Assembly: GCF_004297405.1 (NCBI RefSeq)
Contig: NZ_SCVC01000040.1
Location: forward strand, 1 to 64,000
Direction: 5' to 3'
DNA from: Reyranella sp.
Lineage (GTDB): Bacteria; Pseudomonadota; Alphaproteobacteria; Reyranellales; Reyranellaceae
DNA length: 64,000 nucleotides
In this document: positions 9,055 through 15,402 of the stretch, piece by piece
Position numbering within the stretch: position 1 is the stretch's first letter
Layout of the letters: the number at the start of each line of letters is the position of its first letter
Translations under genes and position numbers: made by a program
The notes under the pieces: model-generated
What the model was told of the DNA's origin: nothing
The model's input: only the letters and a program-made list of their open reading frames with translations
Database searches by the model: none

Positions 9055-9534
9055 ATGAGACTGAATCAGATCTCCGACAACCCGGGTGCTCGCAAGGGGC
9101 GCATGCGCGTCGGCCGCGGCATCGGCTCGGGCAAGGGCAAGACTGCGGGCCGTGGCGTCAAGGGCCAGAAGTCGCGTACCGGCGTCGCCATCAAGGGCTT
9201 CGAGGGCGGCCAGATGCCGCTCTACCGCCGCATCCCGAAGCGCGGCTTCCGTCCGCCGCACCAGAAGATCTTCCAGGTGGTGAACCTCGGCACGCTGCAG
9301 AAGGCGATCGACGACAAGAAGCTCGACGCCGGCCAGGTGATCGACGCCGCCGCCATGCAGGCCGCCGGCCTGTTCAAGAATGCCGCAGACGGTGTGCGCC
9401 TGCTTGGCAAGGGCGAGATCAAGACCAAGATCGAAGTGAAGGTCGCGGGCGCTTCGGCGTCGGCGATCGCCGCGGTCGAAAAGGCCGGCGGCAAGGTCGA
9501 ACTACCGCCCAAGCCCGTGGCCGAGGCGGCCTGA
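9055..9534 (+). CDS. rplO: 50S ribosomal protein L15
   Basis: 159 residues. MRLNQISDNPGARKGRMRVG, the Gly-rich GRGIGSGKGKTAGRGVKGQK and GFEGGQMPLYRRIPKRGF are L15 signatures. L15 organises 23S rRNA domain II. Last ribosomal protein before secY; a small GC hairpin lies in the 59 nt between them. Confidence 0.98.
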   Translation: MRLNQISDNPGARKGRMRVGRGIGSGKGKTAGRGVKGQKSRTGVAIKGFEGGQMPLYRRIPKRGFRPPHQKIFQVVNLGTLQKAIDDKKLDAGQVIDAAAMQAAGLFKNAADGVRLLGKGEIKTKIEVKVAGASASAIAAVEKAGGKVELPPKPVAEAA

Positions 9535-9550
9535 ACCGGACGGCGTCAAC

Positions 9551-9570
9551 GGGGGCGTCGTGCCCCCTTT
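9551..9570 (+). terminator. Short GC hairpin between rplO and secY (possible attenuator)
   Basis: GGGGGC (9551-9556) and GCCCCC (9562-9567) form a perfect 6-bp stem with loop GTCGT, followed by TTTGTGT. It resembles a weak intrinsic terminator. Because secY and adk continue on the same strand, it may lower read-through rather than stop transcription completely. Function inferred from structure alone. Confidence 0.45.
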
Positions 9571-9593
9571 GTGTCGTTCACGCGTGAGGTTCC

Positions 9594-10940
9594 ATGGCAT
9601 CCGCCGCCGAGCAACTTGCATCCAACCTGAACTGGGGCGCTATCGGTAAGGCGACCGAGCTCAAGAAGCGCCTATGGTTCACCGTGGCTGCGCTCGTTGT
9701 CTTCCGTATCGGCGCCTATGTTCCGGTTCCCGGCGTCGATCCGCATGCGCTGGCGGAGATCTTCCGCCAGAACGCCGGCGGCATCGCCGGCCTCCTCGAT
9801 GTCTTCTCCGGCGGCTCGATCGGCCGCATGTCGGTGCTGGCGCTCAGCATCATGCCGTACATCTCGGCCTCCATTATCATGCAGATCCTCACGACGGTCG
9901 TACCGTCGCTCGAGGCGCTGAAGAAGGAGGGCGAGGCCGGCCGCAAGAAGATCAACCAGTATACGCGCTACGGCACGGTCATCCTGGCGGCCTTCCAGGC
10001 CTATAGCATCGCAATCGGCCTCGAGAGCCAGGTGGCCTCGGCCGGCCCCGTGGTGATCGATCCGGGTATCTTTTTCCGTTTCGTCACGACCGTCACCCTG
10101 GTCGGCGGCACACTCTTCCTGATGTGGCTGGGCGAGCAGATCACCGCGCGCGGCGTCGGTAACGGCGTATCGCTGATCATCTTTGCCGGCATCGTCGCGG
10201 CGCTGCCCGACGCCATGGTGCAGACGCTCGAACTCGGCCGCACCGGTGCCCTCTCTGCGCTGTTCATCATCGCCCTGATCGTGGGCGTAGTGCTGGTCGT
10301 CGCGGTCGTGGTGTTCGTGGAGACGGCGCAACGACGAATCGTGGTGCAATATCCCAAACGCCAGGTCGGCAACCGCATGTATGGCGGCGAAGCCTCGCAC
10401 CTGCCGCTCAAGATCAACACCGCCGGTGTCATCCCGCCGATCTTTGCCTCTTCGCTGCTGCTCTTCCCGGCCACCATCGCCTCGTTCCAGGGCAATACTG
10501 CCGAGCCGGGCTGGATGCAGTGGATGTCGACCTATCTCGGTCACGGCCAGCCGCTCTACCTGCTGGCCTACATCGCGCTGATCGTCTTCTTCTGCTTCTT
10601 CTATACGACCGTCGTCTTCAACCCGAACGACACGGCCGACAATCTGAAGAAGAACGGCGGCTTCGTGCCTGGCATCCGTCCCGGCAAGAACACCGCCGAG
10701 TACCTGGAATACATTCTCAATCGCCTGACCGTGATCGGCGCGCTCTATCTTTCGGCGGTGTGTATCCTGCCCGAACTGCTGATCGCCCGTGGCGGTGTGC
10801 CGTTCTACTTCGGCGGCACCAGCCTCCTGATCGTGGTCTCGGTAACGCTCGACACGGTGACGCAGATCCAGGCGCACCTGCTGGCGCATCAATACGAGGG
10901 CCTCATCAAGAAGGCCCGCCTGCGGGGGAAGGGACGATGA
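9594..10940 (+). CDS. secY: Preprotein translocase subunit SecY
   Basis: 448 residues, ten hydrophobic segments expected for the channel subunit of SecYEG. The N-terminal amphipathic region (AAEQLASNLNWGAIGKATEL), the plug-region motif FSGGSIGRMSVLALSIMPYI and the loop VETAQRRIVVQYPKRQVGNR, which carries conserved Arg residues contacting SecA and the ribosome, are all present. It moves unfolded preproteins across or into the inner membrane. The TGA overlaps the adk ATG (ATGA, 10937-10940). Confidence 0.98.
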   Translation: MASAAEQLASNLNWGAIGKATELKKRLWFTVAALVVFRIGAYVPVPGVDPHALAEIFRQNAGGIAGLLDVFSGGSIGRMSVLALSIMPYISASIIMQILTTVVPSLEALKKEGEAGRKKINQYTRYGTVILAAFQAYSIAIGLESQVASAGPVVIDPGIFFRFVTTVTLVGGTLFLMWLGEQITARGVGNGVSLIIFAGIVAALPDAMVQTLELGRTGALSALFIIALIVGVVLVVAVVVFVETAQRRIVVQYPKRQVGNRMYGGEASHLPLKINTAGVIPPIFASSLLLFPATIASFQGNTAEPGWMQWMSTYLGHGQPLYLLAYIALIVFFCFFYTTVVFNPNDTADNLKKNGGFVPGIRPGKNTAEYLEYILNRLTVIGALYLSAVCILPELLIARGGVPFYFGGTSLLIVVSVTLDTVTQIQAHLLAHQYEGLIKKARLRGKGR

Positions 10941-11587
10941 ACATCATCCTTCTGGGACCGCCGGGCGCCGGTAAAGGCACCCAGGCCCAGCGGCTGCAGC
11001 AGGACCGCGGGATGGTTCAGCTTTCGACCGGCGACATGCTGCGTGCGGCCGTGGCGTCGGGCAGCGAGCTCGGCCAGAAGGCTAAGGGCATCATGGAGCG
11101 GGGCGAGCTGGTGCCGGACGCGTTGATGGTCGGTCTGATCGAGGATCGGATCGCCCAGCCGGACTGCGCCAAGGGTTTCATTCTGGACGGCTTCCCGCGG
11201 ACCGAGGCCCAGGCCAAGGCGCTGGACAAGATGCTCGACAAGACGAGCAAGAAGCTCGACCGGGTGGTCGAGATGGAAGTCGACGAGAAGGCGCTGACCG
11301 AGCGCATCGTCGGCCGGTTCTCCTGCGCCAAGTGCGGCACGGGGTACCATGACAAATTCAAGCGGCCCAAGGTCGATGGGGTCTGCGACGTCTGCGGCTC
11401 GAAGGAATTCAGCCGCCGCAAGGACGATAATGCAGAGACCATGAAGACACGCATGGCCGCTTACAGGGCCCAGACGGAGCCCCTGTTGCCGTACTACAGC
11501 GCCCGCGGGGTGCTGCGGAAGGTCGACGGGATGGCTCAGATGGACGAAGTTTACCGCCAGATTTCAGGGGTTTTGGCGGGGACTTGA
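10937..11587 (+). CDS. adk: Adenylate kinase (long form with Cys4 LID)
   Basis: 216 residues. Catalyses ATP + AMP = 2 ADP. MNIILLGPPGAGKGTQAQRL holds the P-loop (GPPGAGKGT); LDGFPRTEAQA is the adenylate kinase signature. The LID domain carries CAKC and CDVC, four Cys suited to bind zinc, as in many alphaproteobacterial and Gram-positive enzymes but not E. coli. It starts inside the secY stop codon, so it is translated in coupling with secY. The secY-adk-rpsM order without rpmJ is characteristic of alphaproteobacteria. Confidence 0.98.
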   Translation: MNIILLGPPGAGKGTQAQRLQQDRGMVQLSTGDMLRAAVASGSELGQKAKGIMERGELVPDALMVGLIEDRIAQPDCAKGFILDGFPRTEAQAKALDKMLDKTSKKLDRVVEMEVDEKALTERIVGRFSCAKCGTGYHDKFKRPKVDGVCDVCGSKEFSRRKDDNAETMKTRMAAYRAQTEPLLPYYSARGVLRKVDGMAQMDEVYRQISGVLAGT

Positions 11588-11602
11588 CAAGAGGGAGTTC
11601 CG

Positions 11603-11630
11603 TTGACTCGGGAGCGCAGGTACATATAAT
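11603..11630 (+). promoter_or_regulatory. Sigma-70-type promoter for the alpha (rpsM) operon
   Basis: TTGACT at 11603-11608 and a perfect TATAAT at 11625-11630, separated by 16 bp, in the 121-nt gap between adk and rpsM. Another TTGACA lies at 11584-11589, overlapping the adk stop, but it is too far from this -10. Transcription would begin near 11637 and give a leader of about 70 nt. This is the closest match to the vegetative consensus that I found in the window. Confidence 0.75.
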
Positions 11631-11665
11631 CGCGCGCTTTTCCGGGGCCAGCGGAACATGTGACG

Positions 11666-11683
11666 GGCGCGCGCGAGCGCGCC
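11666..11683 (+). promoter_or_regulatory. GNRA-capped hairpin in the rpsM leader
   Basis: GGCGCGC / GCGCGCC forms a perfect 7-bp all-GC stem closed by the tetraloop GCGA (GNRA class) at 11673-11676. It lies in the predicted 5' leader, 12 nt before the AAGGAG ribosome-binding site (11695-11700). In E. coli S4 represses the alpha operon through a leader pseudoknot; this hairpin is a candidate for an analogous element, but no resemblance to the E. coli fold is claimed. Confidence 0.5.
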
Positions 11684-11708
11684 ATAAGTCTTTGAAGGAG
11701 TTGAGACT

Positions 11709-12086
11709 TTGGCTCGTATAGCCGGTGTGAATATTCCGACCGCCAAGCGCGTGGTGATCGGGCTCCAGTACATCCACGGGATCGGTCTGGCGAAAGCCAA
11801 GGAGATCTGTGGAAAAGTCGGGATCGACCAGTCGCGGCGGGTAAACACGCTGAACGACGACGAGGTCATCCGCATCCGCGAGACCATCGACCGTGACTAC
11901 ACGGTCGAGGGCGACCTGCGTCGCGAAGTGGCGATGAACATCAAGCGATTGATGGACCTCGCCTGCTATCGCGGCCTGCGGCATCGCCGCGGTCTGCCGG
12001 TCCATGGCCAGCGCACGCATACCAATGCGCGCACCCGCAAGGGTCCGGCCAAGCCGATTGCCGGCAAGAAGAAAGTCACGAAGTAA
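11709..12086 (+). CDS. rpsM: 30S ribosomal protein S13 (TTG start)
   Basis: 125 residues. ARIAGVNIPTAKRVVIGLQY at the N-terminus and the end CYRGLRHRRGLPVHGQRTHT are canonical S13. It forms head bridges B1a/B1b and contacts P-site tRNA. The reading frame requires TTG at 11709 as start, because ARIAGVN is the universal N-terminus after Met. AAGGAG at 11695-11700 sits 8 nt upstream, so the start is well supported despite the rare codon. First gene of the alpha operon, with its own promoter. Confidence 0.96.
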   Translation: MARIAGVNIPTAKRVVIGLQYIHGIGLAKAKEICGKVGIDQSRRVNTLNDDEVIRIRETIDRDYTVEGDLRREVAMNIKRLMDLACYRGLRHRRGLPVHGQRTHTNARTRKGPAKPIAGKKKVTK

Positions 12087-12104
12087 GTCGAGGGGAACCG
12101 GATC

Positions 12105-12518
12105 ATGGCCAAGGCTGCAGCCGCTTCGGGCGCCACCGCCGGCGCGCGTCCTCGTCGCAAGGAACGCAAGAACATCATCGCGGGCGTCGCTCACGTGAAC
12201 GCCTCGTTCAACAACACGATCGTCACGATCACCGACGCGCAGGGCAACACGATTGCCTGGTCGTCGTCGGGCCAGCAGGGCTTCAAGGGCTCGCGCAAGT
12301 CGACGCCGTTCGCCGCCCAGATGGCCGCCGAGAATGCCGGCCGCAAGGCGATGGAACATGGCATGCGTACGCTGGAGATCGAAGTGCGCGGCCCCGGTTC
12401 GGGTCGCGAGTCGGCGCTTCGTGCGCTGCAGGCCGTTGGTCTCGCCGTCACCGCGATCCGCGACGTGACGCCGATCCCCCACAATGGCTGCCGCCCGCCG
12501 AAGCGTCGTCGCGTCTGA
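12105..12518 (+). CDS. rpsK: 30S ribosomal protein S11
   Basis: 137 residues. NIIAGVAHVNASFNNTIVTI, AWSSSGQQGFKGSRKSTPFA and the C-terminal DVTPIPHNGCRPPKRRRV are diagnostic. S11 shapes the 30S platform near the E site. The first about 18 residues are an Ala/Gly/Arg-rich extension (AKAAAASGATAGARPRRKER) common in alphaproteobacteria. GAGGGGAA precedes the ATG. Confidence 0.98.
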   Translation: MAKAAAASGATAGARPRRKERKNIIAGVAHVNASFNNTIVTITDAQGNTIAWSSSGQQGFKGSRKSTPFAAQMAAENAGRKAMEHGMRTLEIEVRGPGSGRESALRALQAVGLAVTAIRDVTPIPHNGCRPPKRRRV

Positions 12519-12534
12519 GTTCGATTTGAGTGGA

Positions 12535-12595
12535 GGCGGCGCTTCTGGCGCCGCCCGCTCCTGAGAAATGTATCGCGACTCCCTTCGGGAGTCGC
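12535..12595 (+). promoter_or_regulatory. Twin perfect hairpins between rpsK and rpoA
   Basis: Two inverted repeats fill the 107-nt gap. The first is GGCGGCGC (12535-12542) with GCGCCGCC (12548-12555), 8 bp, loop TTCTG. The second is GCGACTCCC (12575-12583) with GGGAGTCGC (12587-12595), 9 bp, loop TTC. Neither is followed by a T run, so simple termination is unlikely. Adjusting the rpoA:ribosomal-protein ratio by mRNA processing or 3'-end stabilisation is a reasonable inference. Confidence 0.55.
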
Positions 12596-12625
12596 CGAAA
12601 CCACCGGTCTAGAGAGGTAGCCCTC

Positions 12626-13642
12626 GTGCTTCAGAAGAACTGGCAGGACCTGATCAAGCCGGAAAAGCTTGTCACCGAAGCCGGCGTTGATCCTGGTCGT
12701 ACTGCGACCATCGTCGCCGAGCCGCTCGAGCGCGGTTTCGGTCTCACGCTCGGCAACGCGCTGCGGCGCGTTCTCTTGTCGTCGCTCCAGGGTGCCGCCG
12801 TCACGTCGATCAAGATCGACAACGTGCTGCACGAGTTCTCGTCGATCCCGGGCGTTCGTGAAGATGTGGTCGACATCGTCCTCAACATCAAGGCGATGGC
12901 CGTAAAAATGCAGGGCGATCGCCCGCAGCGTCTCTACCTGCGCGCCGTCGGCCCGGGTGAGGTGACGGCCGGCATGATCGAGCTGCCCGGCGACGTCCAG
13001 ATCATGGATCCCAAGCACCTGATCTGCACGCTCGACGACGGTGCGTCGATCTCGATGGAGCTGATGGTCGCCACCGGCAAGGGCTACATCCCGGCCTCGG
13101 CGAACCGTCCGGAAGATGCGCCGATCGGCCTGATCCCGGTCGACTCGGTGTTCAGCCCGGTCAAGCGCGTTTCCTACAAGATCGAGAACAGCCGCGTCGG
13201 TCAGGTCACCGACTACGATCGTCTGTCGATGACGGTCGAGACCAACGGCACGACCCGTCCGGACGACGCTGTGGCGTTGGCCGCGCGCATCCTCCAGGAC
13301 CAGCTCCAGCTTTTCATCAACTTCGAAGAGCCGCGCGAAGTCCGCAAGGAAGAGCAGCAGGACGATTTCCCGTTCAACCGCAACCTGCTGCGCAAGGTCG
13401 ACGAGCTCGAGCTGTCGGTTCGTTCGGCCAACTGCCTGAAGAACGACAACATCATCTACATCGGCGATCTCGTGCAGAAGACCGAAGCGGAGATGCTGCG
13501 CACGCCGAACTTCGGCCGCAAGTCGCTGAACGAGATCAAGGAAGTGCTGGCCGGCATGGGCCTCCACCTGGGCATGGAAATCCCGGGTTGGCCGCCGGAC
13601 AACATCGAAGAGATGGCCAAGCGGCTGGAAGAGCCGTACTAG
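12626..13642 (+). CDS. rpoA: DNA-directed RNA polymerase subunit alpha (GTG start)
   Basis: 338 residues from GTG 12626 (LQKNWQDLIKPEKL), the usual alphaproteobacterial N-terminus and length. GAGAGG lies at 12612-12617. An open frame reaches back to 12530, but those codons run through the two intercistronic hairpins and are not family-like. The N-terminal assembly domain (EPLERGFGLTLGNALRRVLL) and the C-terminal UP-element-binding domain (ELSVRSANCLKNDNIIYIGD, then TPNFGRKSLNEIKEVL) are complete. Confidence 0.97.
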   Translation: MLQKNWQDLIKPEKLVTEAGVDPGRTATIVAEPLERGFGLTLGNALRRVLLSSLQGAAVTSIKIDNVLHEFSSIPGVREDVVDIVLNIKAMAVKMQGDRPQRLYLRAVGPGEVTAGMIELPGDVQIMDPKHLICTLDDGASISMELMVATGKGYIPASANRPEDAPIGLIPVDSVFSPVKRVSYKIENSRVGQVTDYDRLSMTVETNGTTRPDDAVALAARILQDQLQLFINFEEPREVRKEEQQDDFPFNRNLLRKVDELELSVRSANCLKNDNIIYIGDLVQKTEAEMLRTPNFGRKSLNEIKEVLAGMGLHLGMEIPGWPPDNIEEMAKRLEEPY

Positions 13643-13664
13643 GCCGACAGAAGGATATTAAGTC

Positions 13665-14087
13665 ATGCGTCACGGAAATCGCGGCCGGAAATTCCACCGT
13701 ACGGCAGAGCATCGCAAGGCGATGTTCTCCAATCTCGCGGGTGCTCTCATCAAGCACGAGCAGATCACGACCACGCTGCACAAGGCGAAGGACCTGCGTC
13801 CGATCGTCGAGAAGCTGGTCACGCTCGGCAAGAAGGGTAGCCTGCACGCGCGTCGTCAGGCGATCGGCTTCCTGCGCGATCCCTACGTCGCCGATAAGCT
13901 CTTCTCGACGCTTGGTCCGCGCTACTCCAAGCGGGCCGGCGGCTACCTGCGCGTGCTGAAGGCGGGCTATCGCTTTGGCGATGCCGCGCCGATGGCCGTG
14001 ATCGAGTTCGTCGAGCGCGATGCCACTGCCAAGGGCCAGGACAGCGGCCCGTCGGCCGAGGCCGCTGAACAGCAGGCCGCGGCGTAA
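13665..14087 (+). CDS. rplQ: 50S ribosomal protein L17
   Basis: 140 residues. MRHGNRGRKFHRTAEHRKAM and NLAGALIKHEQITTTLHKAK are the L17 signatures; the end (SGPSAEAAEQQAAA) is a variable Ala-rich tail. L17 is located at the tunnel exit. Last gene of the alpha operon, followed 26 nt later by a strong terminator. Confidence 0.98.
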   Translation: MRHGNRGRKFHRTAEHRKAMFSNLAGALIKHEQITTTLHKAKDLRPIVEKLVTLGKKGSLHARRQAIGFLRDPYVADKLFSTLGPRYSKRAGGYLRVLKAGYRFGDAAPMAVIEFVERDATAKGQDSGPSAEAAEQQAAA

Positions 14088-14113
14088 GCCTCACCTGCTT
14101 CAGACCGAATAGG

Positions 14114-14147
14114 AAACGCCCGGCCGCTCAGCCGGGCGTTTTTCTTT
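14114..14147 (+). terminator. Intrinsic terminator after rplQ
   Basis: AAACGCCCGGC (14114-14124) pairs perfectly with GCCGGGCGTTT (14131-14141), 11 bp, loop CGCTCA, followed by TTCTTT. It ends the long ribosomal transcript. The P450 gene on the other strand has its stop in the loop (14128-14130), so the right arm is coding for that gene and the left arm could serve as its terminator tail. Confidence 0.9.
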
Positions 14148-15402
14148 GCTCGGTTGTCGCCCGGTTCCATGCGACCGGGTAGCGGTTGAAGCCACGGAAG
14201 CGGGCGCGGCCACCGCGCTCCGGCGTGCCGTCGCGCACCAACCCATCGAGGCTGTCGACCAGGCGGGCAATGGCGATCGTGCCTTCCAGGCGTGCCAGCA
14301 CGGCGCCGAGGCACATATGCACCCCCGACCCGAAAGCGAAGTGCCGGTTAGGCTCGCGGCCGGCATCAAAGCGATCAGGCTCAGGAAACTGCGCCGGGTC
14401 GCGGTTGGCCGCACCGATGCCGATATGGAGATAGGTGCCGGCCGCCAGCCGCTCGCCGCCGATCTCGAGGTCGGTCGTCAGGCGACGATTGCCGAGCTGG
14501 TTGGAGCTCTCGAAACGCAGACCTTCCTCGATACAGGTTTTCAGCAGCCCGGGATTGCCCTTGAGGCGCTGCAGTTCGTCGGGAAAGCGCAGCAAGGCGT
14601 CGATGGTATTGCCGATCAGGTTGGTCGTGGTCTCGTGGCCGGCGTTCAGCAGGAAGATACAGTTCTGCACCAGCTCGTCGTGGGTGAGCCGCTCGCCGTC
14701 GATCTCGCCATGGATCAAGGTGCCGAGCACGTCATGGTCGTCCGCCGGCCACTGGCGTCTGGTGGCCACCAGCTCGTCCAGATAGGCCGAGAACTCCGCC
14801 ACCGCTGCGTTGCCAGCCGCCTGCCGCTCCGGCCCGGCGACAGGCTCCAGGGCACCCAGGATGGCGAGCGAATAGCGCCGGAAGGGTGAGCGTTCCCCGG
14901 CCGGCACGCCCAGCATGTCGCAGATGACTTCGACAGGGAGCTGGAAGGCGAAATCCTCGACCAGGTCCATGCGGCCGTCGTCGGCGTGCCGGGCGATGAG
15001 GCCGTCGACGATCGCCTCGATCCGGGGCTGCAGGGCGGCCAGGGCACGTGGGGTGAAGGCCGCCGCGAGGAGCTTGCGCACGCGGCTGTGCAGCGGCGGA
15101 TCGTTGAATACCAGGCTGGTCGTGTGATGGCGGTAGAGCGGCGTGCCGACGCCGAACTTGGGTCCAAACTCCGCCTTCTTGTCGGAGCTCATGCGGGCGT
15201 CGCGATAGCAGACTGCGACATCGGCGTAGCGCGAGAGGAACACGCTGCCATCGGGCAACCGCTTCACGGGCGCGAAGCGGCGCAACGCGTGATAGCGGGG
15301 AAACGGATCGTCGAGGAAGGCGCGATCGAGGGCGGCGAGGTCGAAGCGTTCGGCGAACGCCCGGGCCTCGTCCGCGGGGAGTTCGATCAGGCCGGCGGTC
15401 AG
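14128..15402 (-). CDS. Cytochrome P450 (probable CTG start)
   Basis: Soluble bacterial-type P450, 424 residues as annotated. The I-helix AGHETT (about 254-259), the EGLR of the ExxR pair (about 293-296) and the heme loop FGSGVHMCLG with Cys 364 are intact, so it should be an active monooxygenase; the substrate is not predictable. The first ATG/GTG-like start on this strand is missing: a TTG at 15285 would cut off the conserved segment DDPFPRYHALRRFAPV. A CTG at 15402 overlaps the upstream gene's TGA (CTGA) and has GAGGAG 5 nt before it, so I place the start there. Downstream of, and coupled to, the acyl-CoA dehydrogenase. Confidence 0.82.
   Translation of the reverse strand: MTAGLIELPADEARAFAERFDLAALDRAFLDDPFPRYHALRRFAPVKRLPDGSVFLSRYADVAVCYRDARMSSDKKAEFGPKFGVGTPLYRHHTTSLVFNDPPLHSRVRKLLAAAFTPRALAALQPRIEAIVDGLIARHADDGRMDLVEDFAFQLPVEVICDMLGVPAGERSPFRRYSLAILGALEPVAGPERQAAGNAAVAEFSAYLDELVATRRQWPADDHDVLGTLIHGEIDGERLTHDELVQNCIFLLNAGHETTTNLIGNTIDALLRFPDELQRLKGNPGLLKTCIEEGLRFESSNQLGNRRLTTDLEIGGERLAAGTYLHIGIGAANRDPAQFPEPDRFDAGREPNRHFAFGSGVHMCLGAVLARLEGTIAIARLVDSLDGLVRDGTPERGGRARFRGFNRYPVAWNRATTEQRKTPG

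Noticed and set aside
9672..10892. 406-codon minus-strand frame opposite secY
   Set aside because: Shadow of secY; composition is highly charged (His, Asp, Arg, Gln) and unlike a real protein, and secY is certain.
12530..12625. N-terminal extension of RpoA
   Set aside because: The added 32 residues would be encoded by the two intercistronic hairpins, and the family N-terminus begins at GTG 12626.
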